From Bettongia penicillata ogilbyi (Eukaryota > Chordata > Mammalia > Diprotodontia > Potoroidae): 64,000 nucleotides of DNA. The stretch is from contig JAJHZJ010000399.1 in NCBI GenBank assembly GCA_023548195.1, positions 10,307,820-10,371,819 of the forward strand. Direction: 5' to 3'. The notes below the pieces were generated by a model. The model saw only the letters and a program-made list of their open reading frames with translations. It ran no database searches and was not told the origin of the DNA. This document shows positions 22,101 through 34,700 of this stretch, in pieces; the first letter of the stretch is position 1; every line of letters begins with the position of its first letter. A program made the position numbers and the translations under genes.

Positions 22101-25100
22101 GTGTATGTGTGTGCATATTGTGTGTGTATGCGTGCGTATGTGTGTGTACCTGTATGTGTGTGTATGTCTGTATCTGTGTGTGTATATCTGTGTATGGGTA
22201 TGTGTGTAGGTGTGTATGTGTGTGTGAATGTCTGTGTGTATGCGTGCGTATGTGTGTGTATCTGTATGTGTATATGTGTGTATGTGTGTATGTGTGTATG
22301 TGTGTTTAAGTGGATGTGTGAGTATGTGTGTATGCGTGCGTATGTGTGTGTATCTGTGTGTGTATTTGTGTGTATGAGTGTGTATCTGTGTGTGGATGTG
22401 CGTGTATGTGTATGTGTGTGCATGTTTGTGTGTATGTCTATGTGTATGTATGTGTATGTGTGCGTATGTGTGTATGTGTATGTGTGTTTCTGGGTGTGTG
22501 TATGCGTGCGTGTGTGTGTATCTCTATGTGTATGTGTGCGTATGTGTGTGTTTATCTGTGTCTATGTATGTGTTTGTGTATTGTGTGTGTGCATGCGTGC
22601 GTATGTGTGTATCTGTATGTGTGTATATATCTATATCTGTGTGTGTATGTGTGTGTATGTGTATGTGTGTATTTGTACGTGTGTAGGTGTGTAAGTGTGT
22701 GTATGTGTGTGTATGTGTGAATGTGTGTATGCGTCATTACACGTGGACCAGTTACAAATTGAATTCTAGTGATAAGCTCAGATGGAATCTGAGCACCATC
22801 ATGGAGGCAAGTGTATATGTGTGTGTGTGTATGTGTAAGTGTGTGTGCATGGTTGTGTGTATGTCTATGTGTATGTATGTGTGTATGTGTGTGTATGCGT
22901 GCGTATTTGTGTGTATCTGTATGTGTGCGTATGGGAGTGTGTATTGTGTGTGTGTATGCGTGCGTATGTGTGTGTATCTGTCTGTGTGTGTATGTATCTG
23001 TGTGTGTATGTGTGTGTATGTTTATGTGTGTAGGTGTGTTTGTGTGTGAGTATGTGTGTGTGTATCCGTGCGTATGTGTGTGTATCTCTATGTGTATGTG
23101 TGTATGTGTTTTTATGTGTATGCATGTGTATATGTGTGTATGCGTGCGTATGTGTGTGTACCTGTGTGTATTTGTGTGTATGAGTGTGTATCTGTGTGTA
23201 TGTGTGTGTATGTGTATGTGTGTGCATGTTTGTGAGTATGTCTATGTGTATGTATGTGTATATGTGTATGTGTGTGTATGTGTGTATGTTTATGTGTGTA
23301 TGGGTGTGTGTATGCGTGCGTACATGTGTGTATCTCTATGTGTATGTGTGTGTATGTGTTTGTATCTGTGCCTGTATATGTGTGTATGTGTTTGTGTTTG
23401 TGTGTAGGTGTGTAAATGTGTGTATGTGTGTGTATGTTTGAATGTGCGTATGTGTCATTACACGTGGACCAGTTACAAACTGAATTCTGGTGATAAGCTC
23501 AGATGGAATCTGAGCACCATCATGGAGACAAGTGTATGTGTGTGTGTGTACGTGTATGTGTGTGTGCATGGTTGTGTGTATGTCTATGTGTATGTATGTG
23601 TGTATGTGTGAGTATCTGTGTGTGTTTCTGTGTGTATGTGTGTATGTGTGTATGTGCATGTTTGTGTGTATGTGAGTGTATCTCTGTCTGTATGTGTGTG
23701 TATGTGTGAGTGAGTATGTGTGCGTATCTGTATGTGTGTGTATGTATTCATACGTATATCTGTGTATCGGTATGTGTGTGTGTATCTCTGTATCTGTGTG
23801 TTTATGTGTATGTGTGCAAGTGTTTAAGAGTGTGTATGTGTGTGTATGTGTGTATGTATCATTACACGTGGACCACTTACAAACTGAACACTAGTGATAA
23901 GCTCAGACGGAATCTGAACACCATCATGGAGGCAAGTGTAGGTGTGTGTGTATGTGTATGTGTGTGTGTATGTGTGTATATGTGTATGTCTCTGTATGTG
24001 TGTGTATCCGTGCGTATGTGTGTATCTGTATGTGTATGTGTTTGTATGTGTGTGTATTTGTGTATATGAATGTGTTTGCATGTTTGTGTGTATGTCTACG
24101 GGTATGTATCTGTGTATGTGTGTGTACGTGTGTGTGTGTGTGTGTACGCGTGCGCATGTGTGTATATCTGTATGTGTGTATATGTCTGTATCTGTGTGTG
24201 TATGTGTGTGTATGTGTATGTGTGTAGGTGTGTAAGTGTGTGTGTATGTGTGTGTATGTGTGTGTGTATTGGTGTATGTGTCATTACACGTGGACCAGTT
24301 ACAAACTGAACCCTGGTGATAAGCTCAGGTGGAATCTGAGCACCATCATGGAGGCAAGTGTATGTGTGTGTAAGTGTATGTGTGTTTGTATGTGTGTGTA
24401 TGTGTGTGTATGTATTTATGTATATGTGTGTATATGTATGTGTGTATGTGTGTGTATGTGTGTGAGTATGCGTGCCTGTGTGTATCTGTGTGTGTATATG
24501 TGTGTGTATGTGTGTACGTGTGTGTGCATGTTGGTGTGTATGTGTGTGTATGTGTTTGTATGCCTGCTTATATGTGTGTATTTGTATGTGTATGTCTGTA
24601 TGTCCGTATCTGTGTGTATGTGTGTGTATGTGTGTGTGTATGTGTGTATGTGTCATTACATGTGGACCAGTCACCAACTGAATCCAGGTGATAAGCTCAG
24701 ATGGAATCTGAGCACCATCATTTAGGCAAGTGTATGTGTGTGTGTATATGCGTGTGTAGGTGTGTGTATGTTTCTGTGTATCTTTGTGAGTATGTGTGTA
24801 TGTGTGTATGTGTATGTGTGTGTGCATGTTTGTGTGTATGTCTATGTGTATGTATGTGTGTGTATGTGTGTGTCTGTATGCGTGCGTATGTGTGTGTATC
24901 TGTATGTGTGTGTGTATGTCTGTATCTGTGTATATGTGTATGTGTGTATGTGTGTGCATGTGTATGTGTGCATGTATGTATGCGTATTTGTTTTTCTGTA
25001 TGTGTATGTGTGTATATCTGTGTGTATCTGTCTGTATATGTTTGTATGTTTGTATGTGTATGTGTATGCATGTTTGTGTGTATTTCTATGTATATTTCTG

Positions 25101-25699
25101 TGTGTACGTATGTGTATGTGTGTTTATGTGTGTGTATGCGTGCGTATGTCTGTGTATCAGTATGTGTATGTGTGTGTATATGTCTGTGTATCTGTGTCTG
25201 TAAATGTGTTTATGTGTTTGCGTGTGTGCATGGTTGTGTGCATTTCTATGTATATGTATGTGTGTAGTTGTATGTATGTGTGTATGTGTGTGTATCTGTG
25301 TCTGTATATGAGTGTATGTGTATGTGTGTGTGCATGGTTGTGTGTATGGCTATGTCTATGTATGTGTGTATGCGTGCGCATGTGTGTGTATCTGTACGTG
25401 TGTGTATGTGTGTGTGTATTGTGTGTGTATGCCTGCGTATGTGTATCTATATGTGTGTGTGTATGTCTGTATCTGTGTGTGTATGTGTATGTATGTCTAT
25501 GTGTGTAGGTGTGTAAGTGTGTGTGTATGTGTGAGTTTGTGTGTGTATGTGTGTATGTGTCAATACACGTGGACCAGTTACAAACAGAACCCTGGTGATA
25601 AGGTCAGATGGAACCTGAAAACCATCATGGAGGCAAGTGTATGTGTGTGTGTGTATGTGTATGTGTGTTTGTATGTATGTGTGTCTGTGTGTGTATGTG

Positions 25700-26560
25700 T
25701 TTATGTAGGTGTATGTATAAGTATGTGTATATGTGCGTATGTGTGTTTATGTGTATGTGTGTGAGTATGCTTGCGTATGTGTGTATCTGTATGTGTATGT
25801 GTGTGTATCTGTGTGTGCATCTGTGTGTGTATGTATCTGTGTACGTGTGTGTGCATGTTTGTGTGTATGTGTGTATGTGTGCGGGAATGCGTGAATATGT
25901 GTGTATCTGTATGTGTATGTGTGTGTGTATTTGTGTCTGTATGCATCTGTATGTCTATGTGTATGTATGTGTATATGTGTGTGTCTATGTGTGTCTGTAT
26001 GCGTGCGTATCTGTGTGTATCTGTATATGTGTGTACGTGTGTGTATTGTGTTTGTATGCTAGCATATGTGTGTGTATCTGTATGTGTGTGTATGTCTGAA
26101 TCTGTGTGTATGTGTGTGTATGTGTATATGTGTAGGTGTGTAAGTGTGTGTGTATGGGTGTGTATGTGTGTGTGTATGTATGTGAGTATGCTGGTGTATG
26201 TGTGTATCTGTATGTGTATTTGTGTGTATGTGTGTGCATCTGTGTGTATGTATGTGTGTACGTGTGTGTGCATGTTTGTGTGTATCTGTGTATGTGTGCG
26301 GGTATGCGTGCATATGTGTGTATCTGTATGTGTATGTTTGTGTATTTGGGACTGTGTGCATGTTTGTGTGTATGTCTATGTGTATGTATGTGTATATGTG
26401 TGTGTGTATGTGTGTCTGTATGCGTGCATATCTATGTGGATCTGTATATGTGTGTACGTGTGTGTATTGTGTATGTATGCTAGCGTATGTGTGTGTATCT
26501 GTATGTGTGTGTATGTCTGAATCTGTGTGTATGTGTATCTATGTGTATATGTGTAGGTGT
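25700..26560 (+). repeat. Local tandem duplication inside array 1
   Basis: Two blocks of about 400-430 bp (about 25730-26130 and 26160-26560) share the rare order TGTGTACGTGTGTGTGCATG, then TGTGCGGG(A/T)ATGCGTG, then GTATTGTGT(T/A)TGTATGCTAG. The TATGCTAGC block is not common elsewhere. Confidence 0.6.
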
Positions 26561-27750
26561 GTAAGTGTGTGTATGGGTGTGTATGTGTGTGTGTATGTTT
26601 GTGTCTGTATGCATGCATATGTGTGTGTATCTGTATGTGTGTGTGTCTGTATCTGCGTGTCTATGTGTGTATATGTGTATGTGTGTAGGTGTGTAACTGT
26701 GTGTGTAGGTGTATGTGTATGTGTGTGTATGTGTGTATGTGTCATTACACGTGGATCATTTAGAAACTGAAACCTGGTGATAAGCTCTGATGGAATCTGA
26801 GCACCACCATGGAGACAAGGTGTATGTCTGTGTGTGTATGTGTGTGCATGTGTATGTCTGTATATGTCTGTGTATGCATGCGTATGTGTGTATCTGTATG
26901 TGTATGCGTGTGTATGTGTGTGTATCTGTGGGTATGTGTGAATGTGTATGTGTGTGTGCATGTTTGTGTGTATGTCTATGTGTATGTATGTATGTGTGTA
27001 TGTGTGTGTATGCGTGCGTATGTGTGTGTATCGGTATGTGTATATGTGTGTATGTGTGTGTGTATCTGTGTCTGTATATGTGTGTATGTGTTTGCGTGTG
27101 TGCATGGCTGTGTGCATGTCTATGTGTATGTATGTGTCTATTTGTGTGTATGTATGTGTATCTGTGTCTGTATATGTGTGTATGTGTATGTGTGTGTGCA
27201 TGGTTGTGTGTATGTCTATGTCTATGTATGTGTGTATGTCTGTGTATGTGTGTGTACTGTATGTGAGTGTGTTTGTGTGTGTATTGTGTGTGTATGCGTG
27301 CATATGTGTGTGCATCTGTTTGTGTGTATGTCTTTAGCTGTGTGTATGCGTGTGTATGTGTGTTTGTATGTGTGTATGTGTCATTACACGTGGACCAGTT
27401 ACAAACTTAACCCTGGTGATAAGCTCAGATGGAATCTGAGCACCATCATGGAGGCAAGTGTATGTGTGTGTATCTGCGTGTGTATGTGTGTGTGTTTCTG
27501 TGTGAGTATGTGTGTTTGTGTGTGTGTATGTTTGTGTGTAGGTCTATGTGTATTTATGTGTGTATGTGTGTGTCTGTATGCGTGCGGATGTGTGTGTATC
27601 TGTATGTATGTGTATGTGTGTGTATTGTGTGTGTATGCGTGCGTATGTGTGTATCTGTATGTGTATGTGTGTGTATGTGTTTGTATCTGTGTATCTGTGT
27701 GTATGTGTGTGTATGTGTATGTGTGTGTATGTGTGTGTATGTGTGTATGT

Positions 27751-28708
27751 GTCATATTCAGAAAGACACTGGTAGTGATGCAGGCATGGTCAAGTAATCT
27801 GGGGTGAGTGGAGAATGGATTTATGGAGGGTCTTGAACCCGTATTTGGGTGAGTTAGCGTCAGGACAGCAGACACCGAATAAAAAGCACTTTGCTAGCAT
27901 GAAGAATGTGAAGTAGATGAAGGTTCCCTGGAGGTAAGACAGTGGAGGGCTAGGCTAGTAACGGTAGCTGAGATTTGGGCCCAGGGATCATGAAATGCTT
28001 CTGACCTCAGCCACACTTCTTGCTTCTGAGGCAAGACCATGAGAAATCACTTCTTCACACTCTGGAGGGGTGAATATAACAGCCTGCAGAAACAAAAGTA
28101 AGTCATAAAAACCTTTACCTGACTACAAAGTCCCTCTCCTATGGCCCCATTGACTAGGTAATACAGGGGGTACAATTTCCAATACCATGTTCTCCCTTCT
28201 GCTACAGGTAGGCATGGGATGACCACGAAAATGAACCTCTATCTGCCTCAGCTTTCTCAACTCTTAAGATGGGGATGTTGATAGCACCTATTCCAAAGGG
28301 GTTCTTGCGACTATCATATGAGATGATCATGGTAAATTGTTCTGCACAGTTCCTGGTACATGGCAGGCACTGAACAAATGTAGCCATTCATGGTATTATT
28401 ATTAACACATCTCAGTATCTCCTGAGGTCCAGATGCCAGAGACACAGGCACAATTTGTGTCTTTTCATGTCTGGGTCATTACCAATGCAGACTTTCCAGG
28501 TTTGACCATGCTTGCCCTCAGACTTGATCTCTATCCAGCACGAGCAGGATGGGTAGGAGCAGGAGGAGCAACTCAGCTTAAGTTTGGCTGCCTTTCTGGG
28601 GCAACTCCGAAAAGCAGTTTTTAGCTGATGTAAGGGAGAGCCAGTGTTTAGGGCAGCATAAAAATGCCTTGGTGGCATACTTGAGGGTAACTAGAAAGGG
28701 TGTAGTCA
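27751..28708 (+). repeat. Satellite flank module, copy A
   Basis: 958 bp of non-TG DNA that begins CATATTCAGAAAGACACTGG and ends AACTAGAAAGGGTGTAGTCA. The same segment follows array 2 (37574-38502), appears truncated at 38979-39199, and is inverted at 63421-64000. It contains a MIR at 28236-28400 and a 63-codon open frame at 28433-28624. It is part of a repeated unit rather than a single-copy locus. Confidence 0.9.
28236..28400 (+). mobile_element. MIR carried in the satellite flank
   Basis: CTGCCTCAGCTTTCTCAACT, AAGATGGGGATGTTGATAGC, CATATGAGATGATCATGG and GTTCCTGGTACATGGCAGG are in MIR order and orientation. It is shared by copies A, B and D, so the MIR predates amplification of the unit. 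Confidence 0.8.
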
Positions 28709-31700
28709 TGTGTGTGTCTATGTGTGTGTATGTGTTTATGTATGTGTGTGTATATGTATGTGTGTATGTTTATGCTTGTGTGTATGTGTGTATGTGTGTG
28801 TATGTGTATGTGTGTATGCGTGCGTATGTGTGTATCTGTATGTGTATGTTTGTGTATGTGTCTGTGTATCTGTGTGTGTATGTGTATGTGTGTGTGCATG
28901 TTTATGTGTATTATGTGTGTATGCGTGCGTATGTGTGTATCTGTATGTGTGTGTATGTCTGTGTTTGTGCGTATGTGTGTGTATGTGTATGTGTCTATGT
29001 GTGTCTATGCGTACGTATGTGTGCGTATCTGTGTGTGTTTGTGTGTATGTGTGTGTATCTGTGTGTGTATGTGTGTATGTGTATGTGTGTGCATGTTTGT
29101 GTGTATGTCTATGTGTATGTATGTTTATATGTGTATGTGTCTGTATGTGTGTATGTGTGTGGGTATGTGTGTGTATGCGTGCGTGTGTGTATCTGTATGT
29201 GTGTGTATGCCTGTATTTGTGTGTGTATGTATGTGTATGTGTATGTGTGTAGGTGTATAAGTGTGTGTGTATGTGTGTGTATGTGTCTGTATGTGTGTAT
29301 GTTTCATTACACGTGGACCAGGTACAAACTGAACCCTGGTGATAAGCTCAGATGGAATCTGAGCACCGTCATGGAGGCATGTGTATATGTGTGTTTGTAT
29401 GTGTATATGTGTGTGTATGTGTGTGTATGTGTTTATGTATGTCTGTGTATGTGCATGTGGGTGTGTATGTGTGTTTGTGTGTGTATGTGTATGTGTGTGA
29501 GTATGCGTGCGTATGTGTGTATCTGTATGTTTATGTGTGTGTACGTGTGTACGTGTGTGGGCATGTTTGTGTGAATGTTGTGTGTATGTTTGTGTGTATG
29601 CGTGCGTATGTGTGTGTATCTGTATGTATATGTGTGTGTATGTGTGTGTCTATCTGTGTAGGAGTGTAAGTGTGTGTGTATGTGTGGGTGTATGTGTGTG
29701 TGTATGTGTGTATGTGTCATTACACGTGGACCAGTTACAAACTGAACCTGGTGATAAGCTCAGATGGAATCTGAGCACCATCATGGAGGCAAGTGTATGT
29801 GTGTGTATTTGTATGTGTGTGTGTGTATGTGTGTCTATGTGTATGTCTCCATATCTGTGTGTATGCGTGCGTATGTGTGTATCTGTATGTGTATGTGTGT
29901 GTAGGTGTGTGTATCTGTGTGTATGTGTGTATGTGTATCTGTGTGTGCATGGTTGTGTGTACGTCTATGTGTTTGTATGTGTGTATGTGTGTGTATGCCT
30001 GCGTATGTGTGTATCTGTATGTGTGTGTGTGTTTGTGTATTGTGTTTGTGCATGCGTGCGTATGTGTGAATCTGTATGTGTGTGTATGTCTGTATCTGTG
30101 CGTGTATGTGTTTGTGCGTGTATGTGTTTGTGTGTGTATGTGTGTAAGTGTGTGTATGTATGTGTATGTGTGTGAATGGGCGTATGCGTCATTACACGTG
30201 GACCAGTTACAAAGAGTACTCTGGTGATAAGATCAGATGGAATCTCAGCACCATCATGGAGGCAAGTGTATGTGTGAGTGTATGTGTATGTGTCTGTGCA
30301 TGGTTTTGTGTATGTCTATGTGTATGTATCTGTGTATGTGTGTGTACGTGTGTTTTGTGTGTGTGTAAGCGTGCGCATGTGTGTGTATCTGTATGTGTGT
30401 GTATGTCTGTATCTGTGTGTGTATGTGTGTGTATGTGTATGTGTGTAGGTGTGTAAGTGTGTGTGTATGTGTGTGTATCTGTGTGTGTATGTGTGTATGT
30501 GTATGTGTGTGCATGTTTGTGTGTATGTCTATGTGTATGTATGTTTATATGTGTATGTGTCTGTATGTGTGTATGTGTATGTGTGTATGTGTGTGGGTAT
30601 GTGTGTGTATGCGTGCGTGTGTGTATCTGTATGTGTGTGTATGCCTGCATTTGTGTGTGTATGTATGTGTATGTGTATGTGTGTAGGTGTATAAGTGTGT
30701 GTGTATGTGTGTGTATGTGTCTGTATGAGTGTATGTTTCATTACACGTGGATCAGGTACAAACTGAACCCTGGTGATAAGCTCAGATGGAATCTGAGCAC
30801 CATCATGGAGTCAAGTGTATGTCTGTGTGTGTATGTGTATGTGTGTGTAAGTGCATGTGTGTTTGTATGTGTGTGTGTATGTGTATGTATGTATTTATGT
30901 ATGTGTGTATGTGTGTGTATGTGTGTGAGTATGCGTGCCTGTGTGTATCTGTATGTGTATGTGTGTGTATGTTTGTGTGTATCTGTGTGTGTATATGTGT
31001 GTGTATGTGTGTATGTTTCTGTGTATCTTTGTGAGTATGTGTGTGTATGTGTGTATGTGTATGTTTGTGTGCATGTTTGTGTGTATGTCTATGTGTATGT
31101 ATGTGTGTGTATGTGTGTGTCTGTATGCGTGCGTATGTGTGTGTCTGTATGTGTGTGTTTATGTCTGTATCTCTGTGAATGTGTATGTGTGTATGTGTGT
31201 GTATGTGTATGTGTGCGTGTATGCGTGCGTAATTGTGTTTCTGTACGTGTATGTGTGTATATCTGTGTGTATCTGTGTGTATATGTTTGTATGTGTATGT
31301 GTGTGCATGTTTCTGTGTATTTCTATGTATATTTCTGTGTGTACGTATGTGTATGTGTGTGTATCCGTGCGTATGTGTGTATCGGTATATGTATGTGTGT
31401 GTATGTGTCTGTGTATCTGTATACGTGTTTATGTGTTTGCGTGTGTGGATGGTTGTGTGCATTTCTATGTATATGTATGTGTGTAGGTGTGTGTATGTGT
31501 GTATGTGTGTGTATCTGTGTCTGTATATGAGTGTCTGTGTATGTGTGTGTGCATGGTTGTGTGTATGGCTATGTCTATGTATGTGTGTATGTGTGTGTAT
31601 GTGTGTGTATCTGTATGTGTGTATGTGTTTGTTTATTGTGTGTGTGCATGCGTGCGTATGTGTGTATCTGTATGTGTGTGTATGTCTTTATCTGTGTTTG

Positions 31701-34700
31701 TATGTGTGTGTATGTGTATGTGTGTAAGTGTGTGTGTATGTGTGTGTATGTGTGTGAATGTGCGTATCTGTCATTACACGTGGAGCAGTTACAAACTAAA
31801 ACCTGGTAATAAGCTCAGATGGAATCTGAGCACCATCATGGAGGCAAGTGTATGTGTATGTGTGTGTGCATGGTTGTGTGTATGTCTATGTGTATGTATG
31901 TGTGTGTATGCGTGCGTATGTGTCTGTAACTGTATGTGTATGTGTGTGTATGTGTGTGTCTATCCGTGCCTGTGTGTGCATTTGTGTATGTGTATGTGTG
32001 TGTGCATGGTTGTGTGTATGTCTATGTGTATGTATGTGTGTGTATGTACGTGTGTGTCTGTATGCGTGCGTATGTGTGTATCTGCATGTGTGTTTCTGTG
32101 TGTATTGTATGTGTATGCATGTGTATCTGTGTGTATCTGTATGTGTGTGTATGTCTCTATCTGTGTGTGTATGTGTGTAGGTGTATAAGTGTGTGTGTAT
32201 GTGTGTGTATGTGTGTATGTGTGTATGTGTCATTACACGTGGACCAGTTTCAAACTGAACCCTGGTGATTAGCTCAGATGGAATCTGAGCACCATCATGG
32301 AGGCAAGTGTATGTGTGTATGTGTATGTGTGTGCGTGTATGTGTGTGTACGTGTATGTCCATGTGTGTGTGTGTATACGCATGCGTAGGTGTGTGTATCT
32401 GTATGTGTGTGTATGTGTGTATCTGTGTGCGTATGTGTGTGTATGCGTGCGTATGTGTGTGTATCTGTATGTGTATGTGTGTGTATGTGTGTATGTGTGC
32501 ATGTGTGTTTATGTGTATGTGTGTATGTGTGTGTATGCTTGCGTATGTGTGTGTATCTGTGTGTATTTGTGTGTATGAGTGTGTATCTGTGTGTGTATGT
32601 GTGTGTATGTTTATGTGTGTGCATGTTTGTGTATGTCTATGTGTATGTATGTGTATATGTGTATGTGTGTGTATCTCTACGTGTATGTGTGTATATGTGT
32701 GTGTATCTGTGTCTATATATGTGTGTATGTGTATGTGTGCATGTTTCTGTGTATGTCTATGTGTGCGTATGTGTGTGTATGTGTGTGTATGCATACGTTT
32801 GTGTGTATCGGTATGTGTATGTGTATATCTGTGTGTATCTGTGTCTATATATGTGTGTATGTGTATGTGTGTGTGCATGGTTGTGTGTATATCTATGTCT
32901 ATGTTTGTGTGTATGTGTGTGTATGCATCCGTATGTGTCTGTATCTGTATGTGTGTATGTGTTTGGGTATTGTGTGTGTGCATGCGTGCGTATGTGTGTA
33001 TCTGTATGTGTGTGTATGTCTGTATGTGTGTGTATATGTGTATGTGTATGTGTGTAGGTTTGTGTGTATGTGTATGTATGTGTGAATGTGTATGTGTGTC
33101 CATGTTTGGGCATGTCTATGTGTATGCATGTGTGTATCTGTATATGTGTGTGTGTGTGTATGTGTCATTACTCGTGGACCAGTTACAAACTAAATTCTGG
33201 TGATAAGCTCAGATGGAATCTGTGCACCATCATGGAGGCAAGTGTATGTGTGTGTGTGTATGTGTATGTGTGTCTGCATGGTTGTGTGTATGTCTATGTG
33301 TATGTATGTGTGTATGTGTGTGTATGTCTGTTTATGTGTGCGTATGTGTGTGTATCTGTATGTGTGTGTATGTGTGTATTGTGCGTGCATGCGTGCCTAT
33401 GTGTGTGTAACTGTATGTGCGTGTGTATTTCTGTATCTGTGCATGTATGTGTGTGTATGTGTATGCGTGTAGGTGTGTATGTGTGTTTATGTGTGTGTGT
33501 GTGATTTCACGTGGACCAGCTACATACTGAACCCTGATGATAAGCTCAGAAGGAATCTGAACACCAACACGGAGGCAAGTGTATGTGTGTGTGTATGTGT
33601 GCATATGTATTTATGTATGTGTGTATATGTATGTGTGAATGTGTATGTTTGTGTGTCTGTGTGTATGTATGTATGTGTGTATGTGTGTGTGTGCGTGTGT
33701 ATGTATCTGTATGTGTATGTGTGTATCTGTCTGTGTATCTGTGTGTATTTGTGTATGTGTTTGTATCTGTGTTTGTTTGTGTGTGTGTGTGTCAATGCAT
33801 GTGTGTGTGCATGTTTGTGTGTATGTATGTGTATGTGTGTATGCGTGCGCATGTGTGTGTATCTGTTGCTGTAAGTGTGTGCATGTGTGCATTTGTATGT
33901 GTGCGTATGTGTGTGTATCTGTATGTGTGTGTATGTCTGTGTATTGTGTGTGTATGCGTGCATATGTGTGTCTATCTGTATGTGTGTATGTCTATATCTG
34001 TGTGTGTATGTGTGTGTATGGGTATGTGTGTAGGTGTGTATGTGTGTGTGTATGTGTGTATGGGTCATTACACGTGGACCAGTTACACACTGAAACCTGG
34101 AGATAATAAGGTCAGATGAAATCTGAGCACCATCATGGAGGCAAGTGTATGTGTGTGTGTATGTGTATGTATGTGTGTATGTGTGTGTATGTGTGTATGT
34201 GTGTGTATGTCTGTGTATGTGTGTGCGTGCGTATGTGTGTATCTCTAGGTGTATGTGTGTGTATGTGTGTATATCTGTGTCTATGTGTGTATGTGTGTAT
34301 ATGTATGTGTGTGTGCATGTTTGTGTGTATGTCTATGTGTATGTATGTGTGTGTACCTGTATATGTGTTTATGTGTGTTTATCTCTGTATCTGTGTGTGT
34401 ATACGTGTGAATGTGTGTATGTGTGTGTGCATGCGTGCGTATGTGTGTGTATCTGTATGTGTATGTGTGTGTATCTTTGTATATGTGTGTATGTGCATGT
34501 GTGTGTGCATGGTTGTCTGTATGTTTATGCGTATGTATGTGTGTATGTATGTGTGTGTGCATGGTAGTGTGCATGTCTATATGTGTGTATGGGTGTGCAT
34601 ATTGTGCGTGTGTATGTGTGCGTATGTGTGTGTATCTGTACGTGCGTGTGTATGTCTGTATCTGTGTGTATGTGTAGTGAACATGTGTAGGTGTGTAAGT

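Larger units (their letters stand above)
18938..27750 (+). repeat. TG-rich higher-order satellite, array 1
   Basis: 8.8 kb of GTGTGTATGTGTG-like DNA, made of variant blocks such as ATGCGTGCGTATGTG, GTATCTGTATGTG, GCATGGTTGTGTGTATGTC and TGTGTAGGTGTGTAAGTGTG. Thirteen copies of a non-TG module start at 19047, 19601, 20175, 20746, 21901, 22735, 23456, 23860, 24282, 24654, 25561, 26743 and 27382; the spacing is irregular (0.37-1.2 kb). Most modules are preceded by the GTAGGTGTGTAAGTG block, so module and linker move together. The many long open frames (Cys/Val/Met-rich one way, His/Thr-rich the other) follow from composition. It ends at the flank module at 27751. Confidence 0.95.
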
